From an uncultured Lachnospiraceae bacterium (GTDB lineage: Bacteria; Bacillota; Clostridia; Lachnospirales; Lachnospiraceae), in contig CAMLYL010000025.1 in assembly GCA_946491665.1 (NCBI GenBank), positions 1 through 34,009 of the forward strand: DNA of 34,009 nt. Reading direction: 5' to 3'. Of the stretch, positions 26,092 to 33,894 are shown one piece after another (positions within the stretch are counted from its first letter, which is position 1; each line of letters opens with the position of its first letter). Both the position numbers and the translations under genes were made by a program. The notes under the pieces are model-generated. The model did no database searches. It was given only the letters and a program-made list of their open reading frames with translations, and was not told the origin of the DNA.

Positions 26092-26128
26092 CGGTTCAAC
26101 TCCCATCTGCAACCATACACTGTATGGG

Positions 26129-26953
26129 TTAATCTGCCAATTTTATTTCCAGTTCCTGCATCATGGCACATGCAGGCTTTATTCCGAGAAGCCGGCATAC
26201 AAGCGGCGCTGTATTCAGCTGCGAAATCACCTGATCCGTAAAATCCCCGCATTGTACCTGACGGCTGAATACATAAAGGGGAATCAGCCGCTGCATATCG
26301 CTGTTGCCCCCATGGTATCCGGAGCCGGCCATACCGTGATCCGCTGTAACAATGACATTATATCCCGCCGGGAGCCATACTGTCAGAAGCTTTGCGATAC
26401 TTTCAAAAGACTGAACTCCCGCAAATGTATACTGTGCGGAATCGCCTCCGTACTGATGCCCCTTATAGTCAATACTCATCGGATGAATCAGAAGAAACTC
26501 AGGATCGTATGTCCTGCGCAAAAACTCAGCATCCATATATAAATGTGAGTCAGGGTAACTGTCATCATAATAAAAAATTCCATAATCGATCAGCGAGTCC
26601 TGACATTCAAACTGATACCGGTCACTTTCCGGGCAAAAAGGGGCTTTACTGTAAAGCTCACTGAACCAGTGATAAGCCGCTGCAGCTGTCTTCAGACCAT
26701 TTTCCCGGCAAAGACTGAAAATATTTTCACAGCGTGATCTGCGCACTATTTCATTATCTGTAATACCGTGCACAGATGAAGGCAGCCCCGTCATAGTTGT
26801 CTCATACATCGGTCTCGACTGTGACGGAAGCCCGCCGCGCACACAATATTTGGCGCCCTGCGATACTTCGATCAGATGTTCAAGGTATCCCGCCGTTTCT
26901 CCTGCCAGTTCAAACCGGCAGGCATCTAATAATACGAGTATTGTTTTTCCCAT
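26129..26953 (-). CDS. alkaline phosphatase superfamily enzyme (type I phosphodiesterase/NPP-like)
   Basis: A 274-residue cytosolic enzyme of the nucleotide pyrophosphatase/phosphodiesterase or phosphonoacetate-hydrolase type. Two-metal ligands can be placed: D10 (VLLDACR), D162 and H166 (SIDYKGHQYGG), D205 and H206 (TADHG) and H214 (GYHGG). Aligning LPSQSRPMYETTMTG (42-56) with the family motif puts Ser46 where NPP enzymes have the nucleophile Thr. It has no signal peptide. Encoded between the binding protein and permeases of an importer that is linked to a glycerophosphodiesterase and eut genes, it may cleave a phosphoester of the imported compound (for example phosphoethanolamine or a phosphodiester). 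The actual substrate is unknown. Confidence 0.85.
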   Translation of the reverse strand: MGKTILVLLDACRFELAGETAGYLEHLIEVSQGAKYCVRGGLPSQSRPMYETTMTGLPSSVHGITDNEIVRRSRCENIFSLCRENGLKTAAAAYHWFSELYSKAPFCPESDRYQFECQDSLIDYGIFYYDDSYPDSHLYMDAEFLRRTYDPEFLLIHPMSIDYKGHQYGGDSAQYTFAGVQSFESIAKLLTVWLPAGYNVIVTADHGMAGSGYHGGNSDMQRLIPLYVFSRQVQCGDFTDQVISQLNTAPLVCRLLGIKPACAMMQELEIKLAD

Positions 26954-26984
26954 GATTCTTACCTGTTATTTCTTTTGTCTATAA

Positions 26985-27018
26985 TGTACAGGGCGTACCG
27001 ATATGTACGCCCTGTACA
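26985..27018 (-). other. strong stem-loop downstream of the binding-protein gene
   Basis: TGTACAGGGCGTAC (26985-26998) pairs perfectly with 27005-27018 (14-bp stem, 6-nt loop) in the 124-nt gap after the binding-protein stop. No T-run follows on the minus strand. Such stems often protect the 3' end of binding-protein mRNA and lower expression of the genes downstream. Confidence 0.6.
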
Positions 27019-27077
27019 GCTTACTTACTAACCTATCGAAAAGCACACTGTGTAATAAATTGTATAAAATGATTTGA

Positions 27078-28238
27078 TCAGCTTACCAGAAGCGGAAGAA
27101 TCTCTGCCGTCCATCTCTCGACAATCTGCTCGCAGACAGCAGTATATGCGTCTGTATCAGTCATCGGAATAGCATCGGCGTAATCTTCCGTATGGAAGGT
27201 GTTTTCCTGGATCTCTTCTGAGATCTCAACATCTGTTCTTGTAGGAATCGCACCTGCTGCAGCAAGAAGATTCTGTCCCTCGTCACTGAAAATGTATTCG
27301 CGTGTCAGAGCAGCTGCATTGGGATGAGGCGCATACTTGTTGATTACTGACGCATAACCGCTCAAAATAGAACCGTCGGTAGGAATATTTGCTTCAAAAT
27401 TGTACTCAGTAATGGCATCTTTGTAGGGGATAGCCGTAAAGCTCCATACAACGCCTACCGGAACCTCACCGGTCTCAAATCCCTGCTGTGTGATATCAAC
27501 GGTATTGATACGTCCTGCCTCAGCCATTTCAGTCCAGAACTCAAAAGCCGCGTCAAGAGCTGCGTCAAAATCAGTAATATCACTGTCAGCGCCGCCAAAT
27601 GCATATGCTGAAGCAACAATAGCTGCCTGAGCATTTCCACCGTTAATGTCTCCAATTGAAACTTTATAAGAGCCTTCTCTGATATCCTGCCAGGAAGTAG
27701 GCGCTTCCTCATCGATCAGATCCGTATTTACAAGGAAGGTAGTAGCTCCTGTATAAGCCATCATCCATTTGCCGTCCTCTCCCTTGGCCCAGTCCGGTAC
27801 ACTGTCCCAGTAAGATGTCTTATAACCCTGAACAAGATCCTCATCTACTGCCTGAGCGCCAAAAGCCTGTCCCACATCACCAATATCCTTTGTGCCGTTC
27901 TCACCCTCGGTAGCAAACATCTGCAGTTCTTCTGCAGATGACATATCGGCATCTGCATGCTCAATGCCGTATGTCTCATTCATGGCTTCCCACATCAGTC
28001 CCCAGTTTGCCCAGGAATCAGGCATACCTACAGATTCAACGCGTCCCTCTTCCTTTGCGTCTGCAATGATGTCATCCAGTGATTTGCTGTTGAGATCAAC
28101 CGCACCGGAAGTTTCTGCCTCAGCATCAGCTGATGACCCCGTATCCGCTGCCGGCTGAGAGCCGCATCCTGCGGCAAGCATTGCCGCTGCCACAAGCACA
28201 GCAGTCATCGATAAAGTTTTCTTCATCTTTCTCATCAT
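27078..28238 (-). CDS. ABC importer substrate-binding lipoprotein
   Basis: A 386-residue extracytoplasmic solute-binding protein. A basic N-terminus and hydrophobic stretch end in the lipobox LAAGC (Cys25), followed by an Ala/Ser/Asp/Glu linker (26-48). The mature part resembles the iron/putrescine/2-aminoethylphosphonate binding group (SBP_bac_6/8 type), for example GATTFLVNTDLIDEEAPTSWQDI and the late SDEGQNLLAAAGAIPTR. It has a strong GGAGG site and a promoter with an adjacent operator-like site. It is the first gene of the importer, phosphodiesterase and BMC run. The ligand is not deducible from sequence; context suggests a glycerophosphodiester or related ethanolamine compound. Confidence 0.93.
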   Translation of the reverse strand: MMRKMKKTLSMTAVLVAAAMLAAGCGSQPAADTGSSADAEAETSGAVDLNSKSLDDIIADAKEEGRVESVGMPDSWANWGLMWEAMNETYGIEHADADMSSAEELQMFATEGENGTKDIGDVGQAFGAQAVDEDLVQGYKTSYWDSVPDWAKGEDGKWMMAYTGATTFLVNTDLIDEEAPTSWQDIREGSYKVSIGDINGGNAQAAIVASAYAFGGADSDITDFDAALDAAFEFWTEMAEAGRINTVDITQQGFETGEVPVGVVWSFTAIPYKDAITEYNFEANIPTDGSILSGYASVINKYAPHPNAAALTREYIFSDEGQNLLAAAGAIPTRTDVEISEEIQENTFHTEDYADAIPMTDTDAYTAVCEQIVERWTAEILPLLVS

Positions 28239-28306
28239 AGTTTCCTCCTTTTTTCATGACCATATTCTGAGTGTATATGGTGCATTTTAGTTGTGCATTC
28301 GGCAAA

Positions 28307-28320
28307 CGAAACCGTTTACC
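28307..28320. promoter_or_regulatory. CRE/LacI-family operator-like site
   Basis: CGAAACCGTTTACC is an imperfect palindrome around a central CG and matches 11 of 14 positions of the CcpA cre consensus TGWAARCGYTWNCW. It lies just downstream of the predicted -10 of the binding-protein gene, where a bound repressor would block transcription. It could serve CcpA or another LacI-family regulator. Confidence 0.45.
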
Positions 28321-28328
28321 ATGGTGCT

Positions 28329-28356
28329 TTTATAGTAAGTAACTAAAATAACACAA
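28329..28356 (-). promoter_or_regulatory. putative promoter of the importer/BMC operon
   Basis: On the minus strand, -35 TTGTGT (28351-28356) and -10 TATAAA (28329-28334) are 16 bp apart, about 90 bp before the binding-protein ATG. It is the only reasonable promoter seen in the 161-nt gap between mgtC-like and the binding-protein gene, and may drive all genes down to eutP. Confidence 0.45.
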
Positions 28357-28399
28357 CCGTAATCTGTGAACAGACAGCTTTCTTTGCTCATTCGTGCAG

Positions 28400-29113
28400 T
28401 TACAGCTCTTCCACATAATCAACACCTTCAATACTGCTGATCTGTCTTATAATCTGTTCATGCTTTAATTCCATGCCGGCCTTCACTACAAGAACAGCAT
28501 TTACAATATCTTCCTTTTCCTTGTCCTTCTTCTTTTTTGGCTTATTCAAATCCAAATGGATAATTTTATAATTATTCTTTTTTAATTCTTCAATCAGAAC
28601 AGTGACCGCTTTCCGGGAGGCAAGCTCAATGTACAAATCCAGTATCCGGGCATGTCTGTATGCAAAACCGTCAATATTTCCCAGGAATTTGTAAACAATC
28701 AGGACCAGAACCGTTGCAAACACTGCTCCGGAATAAAATCCGATGCCGATGCTGATACCGATGCCCGCACAGGTCCATAATCCTGCGGCTGTTGTAAGCC
28801 CTTTAATCTGATTGCGGCCGGTAACAATAATTGTACCGACACCCAGAAAACCAACACCGCTGACTACCTGAGCTCCCAGTCTGGAAATATCGCCTCCGGA
28901 ATCAAAGGTTTCATATATATACTGCCCGGTCATCATGATCAGCGTAGCCCCAAGGCAGACCAGCACATGAGTTTTGAATCCTGCCCCCCGGCGTTTCACA
29001 CTTCTTGTAATGCCGATCACGCCCCCGCACAGAAGAGAAACCAGAAGTCTGAAAGCAACTGTGGCAATATTCCATTGTCCCAGATATATGAAAATAGTCT
29101 TCAGTACTTCCAA
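28400..29113 (-). CDS. MgtC/SapB family membrane protein
   Basis: A 237-residue protein. The N-terminal MgtC domain (about 1-140) has four to five membrane helices and the family signatures GGVIGITRSVKRRGAGFKTH and RLGAQVVSGVGFLGVGTII. The C-terminal soluble domain (about 150-237) is ACT-like and contains a lysine-rich loop (KPKKKKDKEKED). MgtC proteins help growth at low magnesium and modulate membrane ATPases; many family members have unknown roles. It lies between rng and the importer operon on the same strand, preceded by a terminator-like hairpin. Confidence 0.92.
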   Translation of the reverse strand: MEVLKTIFIYLGQWNIATVAFRLLVSLLCGGVIGITRSVKRRGAGFKTHVLVCLGATLIMMTGQYIYETFDSGGDISRLGAQVVSGVGFLGVGTIIVTGRNQIKGLTTAAGLWTCAGIGISIGIGFYSGAVFATVLVLIVYKFLGNIDGFAYRHARILDLYIELASRKAVTVLIEELKKNNYKIIHLDLNKPKKKKDKEKEDIVNAVLVVKAGMELKHEQIIRQISSIEGVDYVEEL

Positions 29114-29129
29114 TTTTTACCAGCCCCTA

Positions 29130-29176
29130 AAAAATTAAGCAATTCCAAAGCACCTTCTTTGATACTTTAGAATTGC
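29130..29176 (-). terminator. intrinsic terminator/attenuator before the mgtC-like gene
   Basis: On the minus strand, GCAATTCTAAAG (29165-29176) pairs with CTTTGGAATTGC (29139-29150) with one T-T mismatch and a 14-nt loop, followed by TTAATTTTTTAGG. It is 26 nt or more upstream of the mgtC-like ATG. It may end the rng transcript or attenuate mgtC. The remaining 200 nt up to the rng stop are AT-rich with possible weak promoters and no recognised riboswitch. Confidence 0.65.
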
Positions 29177-29382
29177 TCTTCTCACAATTTACACTGTATA
29201 AAATTTGAAAATTTCAGGTAAAAATTTCCAAAATTTTCTTTTTTATTTTACATATACTTTACCATAATTATGTAAAAACTGCAACTTGTAATGTGTAAAT
29301 TTTGTGTAAAATGATACGTGCAGCCAAAATTGTCTGCAAAATATCGGAACAATGATCCGGACCGCGTTCTGTCTGCCCGTAA

Positions 29383-30573
29383 TCATCCCAGCTGTTCCGA
29401 AAGCGTTTTTTCAATTTTCTTTCTTGTGACCTCCACCAGATTCAGCTTTGTCATATCCAGAACCTGTACCGGTACCGAATCCCCCTTCACTGAGCTTCGA
29501 AGCCTCTGCATAACGGTTCTTCGATCCTTCTCAGAATCAAGATCAATAAAATCAATAATAATAATTCCGGAAATATTGCGCAGGCGAAGCTGACAGGCGA
29601 TCTCTTCTGCTGCTTCAAGGTTAATTTCCAGAAAATGCCTGCGGGGATCCTTCTTTGCCACACTTTTTCCGGTATTAACATCAATTACTGTCATGGCCTC
29701 CGTCGGTTCAATCACAAGGTATCCGCCGGACTTCAGCCAGACATTTTTCGCAAGTGCGCGCTCCATCTGACGTTCCAGATTATAGAGCTTTGACAGCGGG
29801 AGCAGCTTATCTTCATACAGACGCAGAGGAATCTGTTCCAGCGCGGGATACTGACGGCAATACTCTTTCATTTCAGAAAAAACCTCCGGAAGATCCGTGA
29901 CGATTTCGGAAAGCCCCTCCTGATAACTGTTCTGAAGATAAGACATATATTTCGGGCTGGCCTGATAAATACAGGAAAAACAGGTACGCATATCTGCCTT
30001 ACTGATCATGCCGGACATTCTGGATGACAGCCATCTGATCTCCGAAACAACCTCATCTTCTGACGCATTCCCGGCGTTGGTTCGGAGAATTAGACCGAAA
30101 TCCTCCTCATAACATTTTTCCACAAGATTCCGGAGATGTTCCTTCTGCTCTTTTCCCAGCTTGGATGAAAAACCGATCTTTTTATTCTCCGACGTCAGAA
30201 CCACATAACGCCCGGTCAGATTCAGATTTGTTGTGACTGTGGGAGCTTTCGTCTTCACATCCTCCTTCTGCACCTGAACCAGCAGCTCATCACCCTGAAC
30301 CAGACCGGGAGACGGAATCTTTTTGACAAAAACCGGCGCGCTGTTTTCCTTCAGCGGATAATAACAGGCTTTGCCGGGAGCGATTTCTATAAATGCCGCT
30401 CGGATACTTTTTACGATCTTCTGCACCCGTCCCACATAAATGTTTCCGAGAATACTTTCCGCATCCGAACGTTCACACCGAACCTCAAGGAGGCGGCTTT
30501 CCGATACGAGACAGGCAAGGCGGACATCCTTTTCCCTGACAGCGGTATCCGTAATAATAATCTTCCTATTCAA
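29383..30573 (-). CDS. rng: ribonuclease E/G family endoribonuclease
   Basis: A 396-residue RNase G-type enzyme for 5'-end dependent RNA cleavage. An S1-like RNA-binding region lies at about 40-115 (GNIYVGRVQKIVKSIRAAFIEI), and the catalytic DNase I-like domain carries Asp301 (TVIDVNTG) and Asp344 (IIIIDFID), the magnesium ligands. It is shorter than E. coli RNase G (489) and lacks the C-terminal small domain and Zn-link cysteines, as in many Clostridia. The TTG at 30573 follows AGGTGA at 5 nt and gives the start NRKIIIT; a GTG at 30582 is the alternative. It overlaps the DUF2344 gene end. Confidence 0.93.
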   Translation of the reverse strand: MNRKIIITDTAVREKDVRLACLVSESRLLEVRCERSDAESILGNIYVGRVQKIVKSIRAAFIEIAPGKACYYPLKENSAPVFVKKIPSPGLVQGDELLVQVQKEDVKTKAPTVTTNLNLTGRYVVLTSENKKIGFSSKLGKEQKEHLRNLVEKCYEEDFGLILRTNAGNASEDEVVSEIRWLSSRMSGMISKADMRTCFSCIYQASPKYMSYLQNSYQEGLSEIVTDLPEVFSEMKEYCRQYPALEQIPLRLYEDKLLPLSKLYNLERQMERALAKNVWLKSGGYLVIEPTEAMTVIDVNTGKSVAKKDPRRHFLEINLEAAEEIACQLRLRNISGIIIIDFIDLDSEKDRRTVMQRLRSSVKGDSVPVQVLDMTKLNLVEVTRKKIEKTLSEQLG

Positions 30574-31303
30574 CAGGGTCACCTGCCTGATACAGCGGCC
30601 TCAGCCCGTTTTCAGCCCTCTCATAAATTTCGAGACGGTGTATCTGCAGATTAAAGGGATCATACTCTCTGCCGGAAAATCTGTAAAAATCCTTAAGAAC
30701 CAGCTCCGGCTTAATATTGTCTGTGCTGCCGGTACAGAGACGAAGAAAGAAACCGCGGCAGGAATCCAGTTCCGTATTCGGCATGTCCACTTCTTCCATA
30801 TGAGAGGAAAATCCATAGATCAACGGCTTTATATCAATCGTTTTCTCACTTTTTTTGGTCTGTTTCGTAACCTCAATACACGCCCGCTCCCTGTAGTATT
30901 TCCCGATCATATCCTCAATTTCCGCCTGAGAAAAATCATCCCTCTTCTTAAAATAAACAAAATAATCCGCCGCAGCCACGGCTGTCATTGCTTTTTTTGC
31001 GTCCTGACGGAGCGCTGCATATTCCACAACCTCCATGCCTTCCGCCATTGCCCCGTTCAATCTCCTGACAGCATCCTTTGTGGAAACGGCGCCTGCCGTC
31101 TCAATATCCAGATACTCTCCGTCACTGGTGATTCCCACGCCAAGCGGCGCCGCAAAAGACATGATCTGATGCGGGCTGAATCCCTCTGAATAGGCAATGT
31201 CAATATCTGCCCTGCGCATAGCCTTCTGAAAATAGCGCATAATGTCCAGATGCCCGACAAAGCGCATCACACCATTTTTTCGGAACTTAATTCTTATTCT
31301 CAC
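30566..31303 (-). CDS. radical SAM-associated DUF2344 protein (TIGR03936 family)
   Basis: A 245-residue protein of the DUF2344/TIGR03936 family. The conserved start RIRIKFRKNGVMRFVGHLDIMRYFQKAMRRA and SEGFSPHQIMSFAAPLGVG identify it. It always occurs next to, or fused with, the TIGR03960 radical SAM protein encoded upstream, and the two probably act together on RNA or the ribosome; the function is unproven. The start is GTG at 31303, supported by AGGAGG 8 nt before it. It overlaps the radical SAM gene by 17 nt and rng by 8 nt. Confidence 0.93.
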   Translation of the reverse strand: MRIRIKFRKNGVMRFVGHLDIMRYFQKAMRRADIDIAYSEGFSPHQIMSFAAPLGVGITSDGEYLDIETAGAVSTKDAVRRLNGAMAEGMEVVEYAALRQDAKKAMTAVAAADYFVYFKKRDDFSQAEIEDMIGKYYRERACIEVTKQTKKSEKTIDIKPLIYGFSSHMEEVDMPNTELDSCRGFFLRLCTGSTDNIKPELVLKDFYRFSGREYDPFNLQIHRLEIYERAENGLRPLYQAGDPVE

Positions 31304-33152
31304 AGCATACGCCTCCTTTATATTTCATTGCTCCGCAGCCGGAACATTTCTGGCGGCAGTTCGGCGTTACCTCTCCGGCAAGCGCCCTCTGCCATTCTCT
31401 CCACAGAAACTGCTTCGTCACTCCGGCATCAATAAAATCCCAGGGGAAAATTTCATTCTCATCCCGCTCTCTGACCGTGTAAAAATTCGGATCGATCCCG
31501 CACTCCGAAAAGGCATCCTGCCACATGGAGTCATCATAAAAATCTGACCAGGCCGCAAAAATACCGCCCTTTTCATAGACTTTTACTAATACATCGCTCA
31601 GACGCCTGTCCCCTCTGGCGAGGATTCCCTCAATAACTGTTACATCCGCTTCATGCCAGTTATATTTGATACTCTTTCGGTTCAGCTGAGAGCCGATGGA
31701 CTCACTGACCACATGCGCCCGGTTCAGAAAATCTTCCTTTGTACACATCGGAAACCACTGAAATGGAGTAAAAGGCTTGGGCACAAAAAAGGATGTGCTG
31801 ACCGTAATCTGACATTTTCCGTTTCTCTGGTCCTTCGGAATTTCATAGTAACGCTCGGCAATTTTTTCAGCAAGCTGCCCGATCGCCTGCATATCCTCCA
31901 GAGTTTCCGTAGGCTGTCCCAGCATAAAATAAAGCTTTACTTTCTGCCAGCCGCCGTCAAATGCCAGCCCTGCTCCGTGAAGAATATCCTCCTCCGTCAG
32001 TCCCTTATTGATCACATCCCGCAGACGCTGAGAACCGGCTTCCGGCGCAAAAGTCAGGCTGCTCTTTTTGATATCCTGCACCTTTCCCATAATATCCAGA
32101 GAAAAGTTGTCAATCCGCAGAGATGGCAGTGAAATATTCACATGCTTTTCCTTAAAGTTATCAATCAGATAATTCAGCAGTTCTTCCAGACCGGAATAAT
32201 CACTGGAGCTTAAAGAACTGAGGGAAATTTCCTCGTGTCCGGTACTGCTCAGCATCTGATATGCTTTTTCTTTTAAAAACTCCAGATCACGTTCTCTCAG
32301 AGGACGGTAAATCATTCCCGCCTGACAGAAACGGCATCCCCGGATACAGCCCCGCTGAATCTCCAGCACTACCCGGTCCTGGGTAATCTTGATATAGGGA
32401 ACCAACGGCCGATCCGGATAAACCGCCGTACTCATATCCGAAACTACCTGTCTCTGAATGGTGCGGGGAATATCGTCATAAACCGGTGTAAAAGAAGCAA
32501 TTGTTCCGTCCTCCTGATAGGTCACTTCATAAAGGGACGGTACATAAAGCCCCGGAATCTTTGCCGCCTCATGCAGAAATTCTTTCCGGTCATAGCGCCC
32601 GCTTTCCCGGTGAGACTTATAAAGATCCAGCAGTTCATCATAGACCGTCTCGCCTTCTCCAATATAAATAATGTCAAAAAAATCTGCTATCGGTTCCGGA
32701 TTGTATGTGCAGGGACCGCCTCCCACTACAATGGGATCCTGCTCTTTGCGGTCCGCGCTCCGAAAAGGAATCTGCGAGAGTTCCAGAAGCTGCAGTATAT
32801 TTGTATATGCCATTTCATACTGAAGGGTCACCAGCAGGAAATCAAAATCCCGTATGGGATCCTGCGTTTCCAGGGCAAACAGCGGAATCTTCTGCTCCTT
32901 CATAATCTTGTGCAGATCCGGCCAGGGAGAAAATACCCGTTCACAGTAGGTATCCTCTCTCTGATTAAACATGTGACAGAGGATCTGCATGCCAATATGA
33001 GACATGCCAATCTCATAAACATCCGGAAAGGCAAATGCTACGCGCACTTTTCCTTCCGGATCCTTTTTTACTATGTTGACTTCATTCCCTATGTAGCGGG
33101 CGGGCTTGTCGATTGTTAATAAAATTTCATCATTTAATGCAAGTTTTTTCAC
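31287..33152 (-). CDS. B12-binding-like radical SAM protein (TIGR03960 family)
   Basis: A 621-residue radical SAM enzyme. An N-terminal B12-binding-like Rossmann region (about 25-200) is followed by the SAM-cleaving cluster motif CIRGCRFCQAG (CxxxCxxC) near residues 268-278. Further radical SAM elements are SLSSLSSSDYSGLEELL and TFAPEAGSQRLRDVINKG. The C-terminus has a Cys-rich tail (CRQKCSGCG, then GGVCCENKN). The family is conserved in Clostridia upstream of DUF2344, rng and rplU; its reaction is not known. It begins the housekeeping operon whose usual continuation into rplU is interrupted here. Confidence 0.93.
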   Translation of the reverse strand: MKKLALNDEILLTIDKPARYIGNEVNIVKKDPEGKVRVAFAFPDVYEIGMSHIGMQILCHMFNQREDTYCERVFSPWPDLHKIMKEQKIPLFALETQDPIRDFDFLLVTLQYEMAYTNILQLLELSQIPFRSADRKEQDPIVVGGGPCTYNPEPIADFFDIIYIGEGETVYDELLDLYKSHRESGRYDRKEFLHEAAKIPGLYVPSLYEVTYQEDGTIASFTPVYDDIPRTIQRQVVSDMSTAVYPDRPLVPYIKITQDRVVLEIQRGCIRGCRFCQAGMIYRPLRERDLEFLKEKAYQMLSSTGHEEISLSSLSSSDYSGLEELLNYLIDNFKEKHVNISLPSLRIDNFSLDIMGKVQDIKKSSLTFAPEAGSQRLRDVINKGLTEEDILHGAGLAFDGGWQKVKLYFMLGQPTETLEDMQAIGQLAEKIAERYYEIPKDQRNGKCQITVSTSFFVPKPFTPFQWFPMCTKEDFLNRAHVVSESIGSQLNRKSIKYNWHEADVTVIEGILARGDRRLSDVLVKVYEKGGIFAAWSDFYDDSMWQDAFSECGIDPNFYTVRERDENEIFPWDFIDAGVTKQFLWREWQRALAGEVTPNCRQKCSGCGAMKYKGGVCCENKN

Positions 33153-33210
33153 TGATAATACATCCTTTATAATATATTTTATTCATCATTGTTAAGCTGC
33201 AGCATCTATT

Positions 33211-33661
33211 TTAACCGTAGAAAATATGCTCGTGCTTTATCGCATTATAACAATAATATTTTACAAAGTACTCTTTTTCATCTGCCTTATAACAGTGATA
33301 CACCATCTCGTTCATGCGTACTTCATCTTTCTGATCCAGTCCCTTCAGATGCTCCAGTATTTCCCGGTGCCGTAAAAATACTTTCCAGATCAGTTTCCCG
33401 CAATCCATATCTGGATACGGCTATATACCGCGCTGCCAATTCAGCCATATTCCCGACCAGCTTTCCTGCAACAGCATGCAGAACGTTCATACAGAGATCA
33501 TCCAGTTCTTCCGGAAGTTGGTCTACAATCTCCATCTGATGCGTGGTTATGGCGTTAATACCGTCTCCCAGCGCAACAATTTTTTCAAAATCCTTCCTGT
33601 CCATCATAACCAGGCGCTGCACTGCAAGGCTCAGATATAAGGAATTATCCGATTCCTCTCA
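33211..33661 (-). pseudogene. decayed fragment of a large NACHT/AAA-type NTPase (DUF4062-like)
   Basis: Two overlapping frames on the minus strand look like pieces of one protein. The first (33323-33658) reads NSLYLSLAVQRLVMMDRKDF and AARYIAVSRYGLRETDLESIF, patterns from the region after the NTPase domain of large NACHT/DUF4062-type proteins. It then runs out of register near 33370, and another frame continues with EILEHLKGLDQKDE and EMVYHCYKADEKEYFVKYYCY down to 33211. An in-frame TGA (33659-33661) cuts off the upstream part. The remnant is therefore truncated and frameshifted, lacks the P-loop region and should be inactive. The family assignment is from memory of these motifs. Confidence 0.6.
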
Positions 33662-33728
33662 TACCTTTTCTCCCTAATATCCAGATCCAGATTTCCTCCG
33701 GAGTTCTTTTTTCACATTATAACAGACA

Positions 33729-33857
33729 TTATCTCAAATATAAAATTAAATCTGTTATTTGTATTATTAAATTACCATCTATTTGTTCTTGTTTCAAGCC
33801 AGATCTCATTAATACACGATTTTCGTTAACTTCCTTTGCCTTTTGAGAATATTCCAT
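33729..33857 (-). CDS. short orphan coding tail or small ORF
   Basis: A 42-codon open frame with an internal ATG at 33857, ending in ITDLILYLR and a TAA. The frame is open upstream to a stop at 33930, so it may instead be the C-terminal tail of a lost gene. Base composition is much richer in A and T than in the neighbouring genes, which suggests imported DNA. No ribosome binding site of note and no recognised family. Confidence 0.25.
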   Translation of the reverse strand: MEYSQKAKEVNENRVLMRSGLKQEQIDGNLIIQITDLILYLR

Positions 33858-33894
33858 TTTTGCATTTGGAAATACATAGCGAAAAACAGACTTA

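Noticed and set aside
26129-28238. 2-aminoethylphosphonate uptake and degradation as the role of the importer
   Set aside because: The importer type and the PhnA-like fold would allow it, but no PhnW transaminase or PhnX phosphonatase is present, and the adjacent GDPD and eut genes favour a phosphodiester of ethanolamine.
11247-28400. Cobalamin riboswitch or EutV antiterminator hairpins in the eut operon
   Set aside because: Most gaps are under 75 nt, too short for a B12 riboswitch; the two longer ones (26954-27077 and 28239-28399) show only a stem-loop or promoter and operator signals. No paired hairpins with AGCAANGRRGCUC-like loops were seen.
29114-29382. M-box magnesium riboswitch before the mgtC-like gene
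   Set aside because: The region is very AT-rich and shows only a simple terminator-like hairpin, without the long conserved multi-helix pattern of the M-box.
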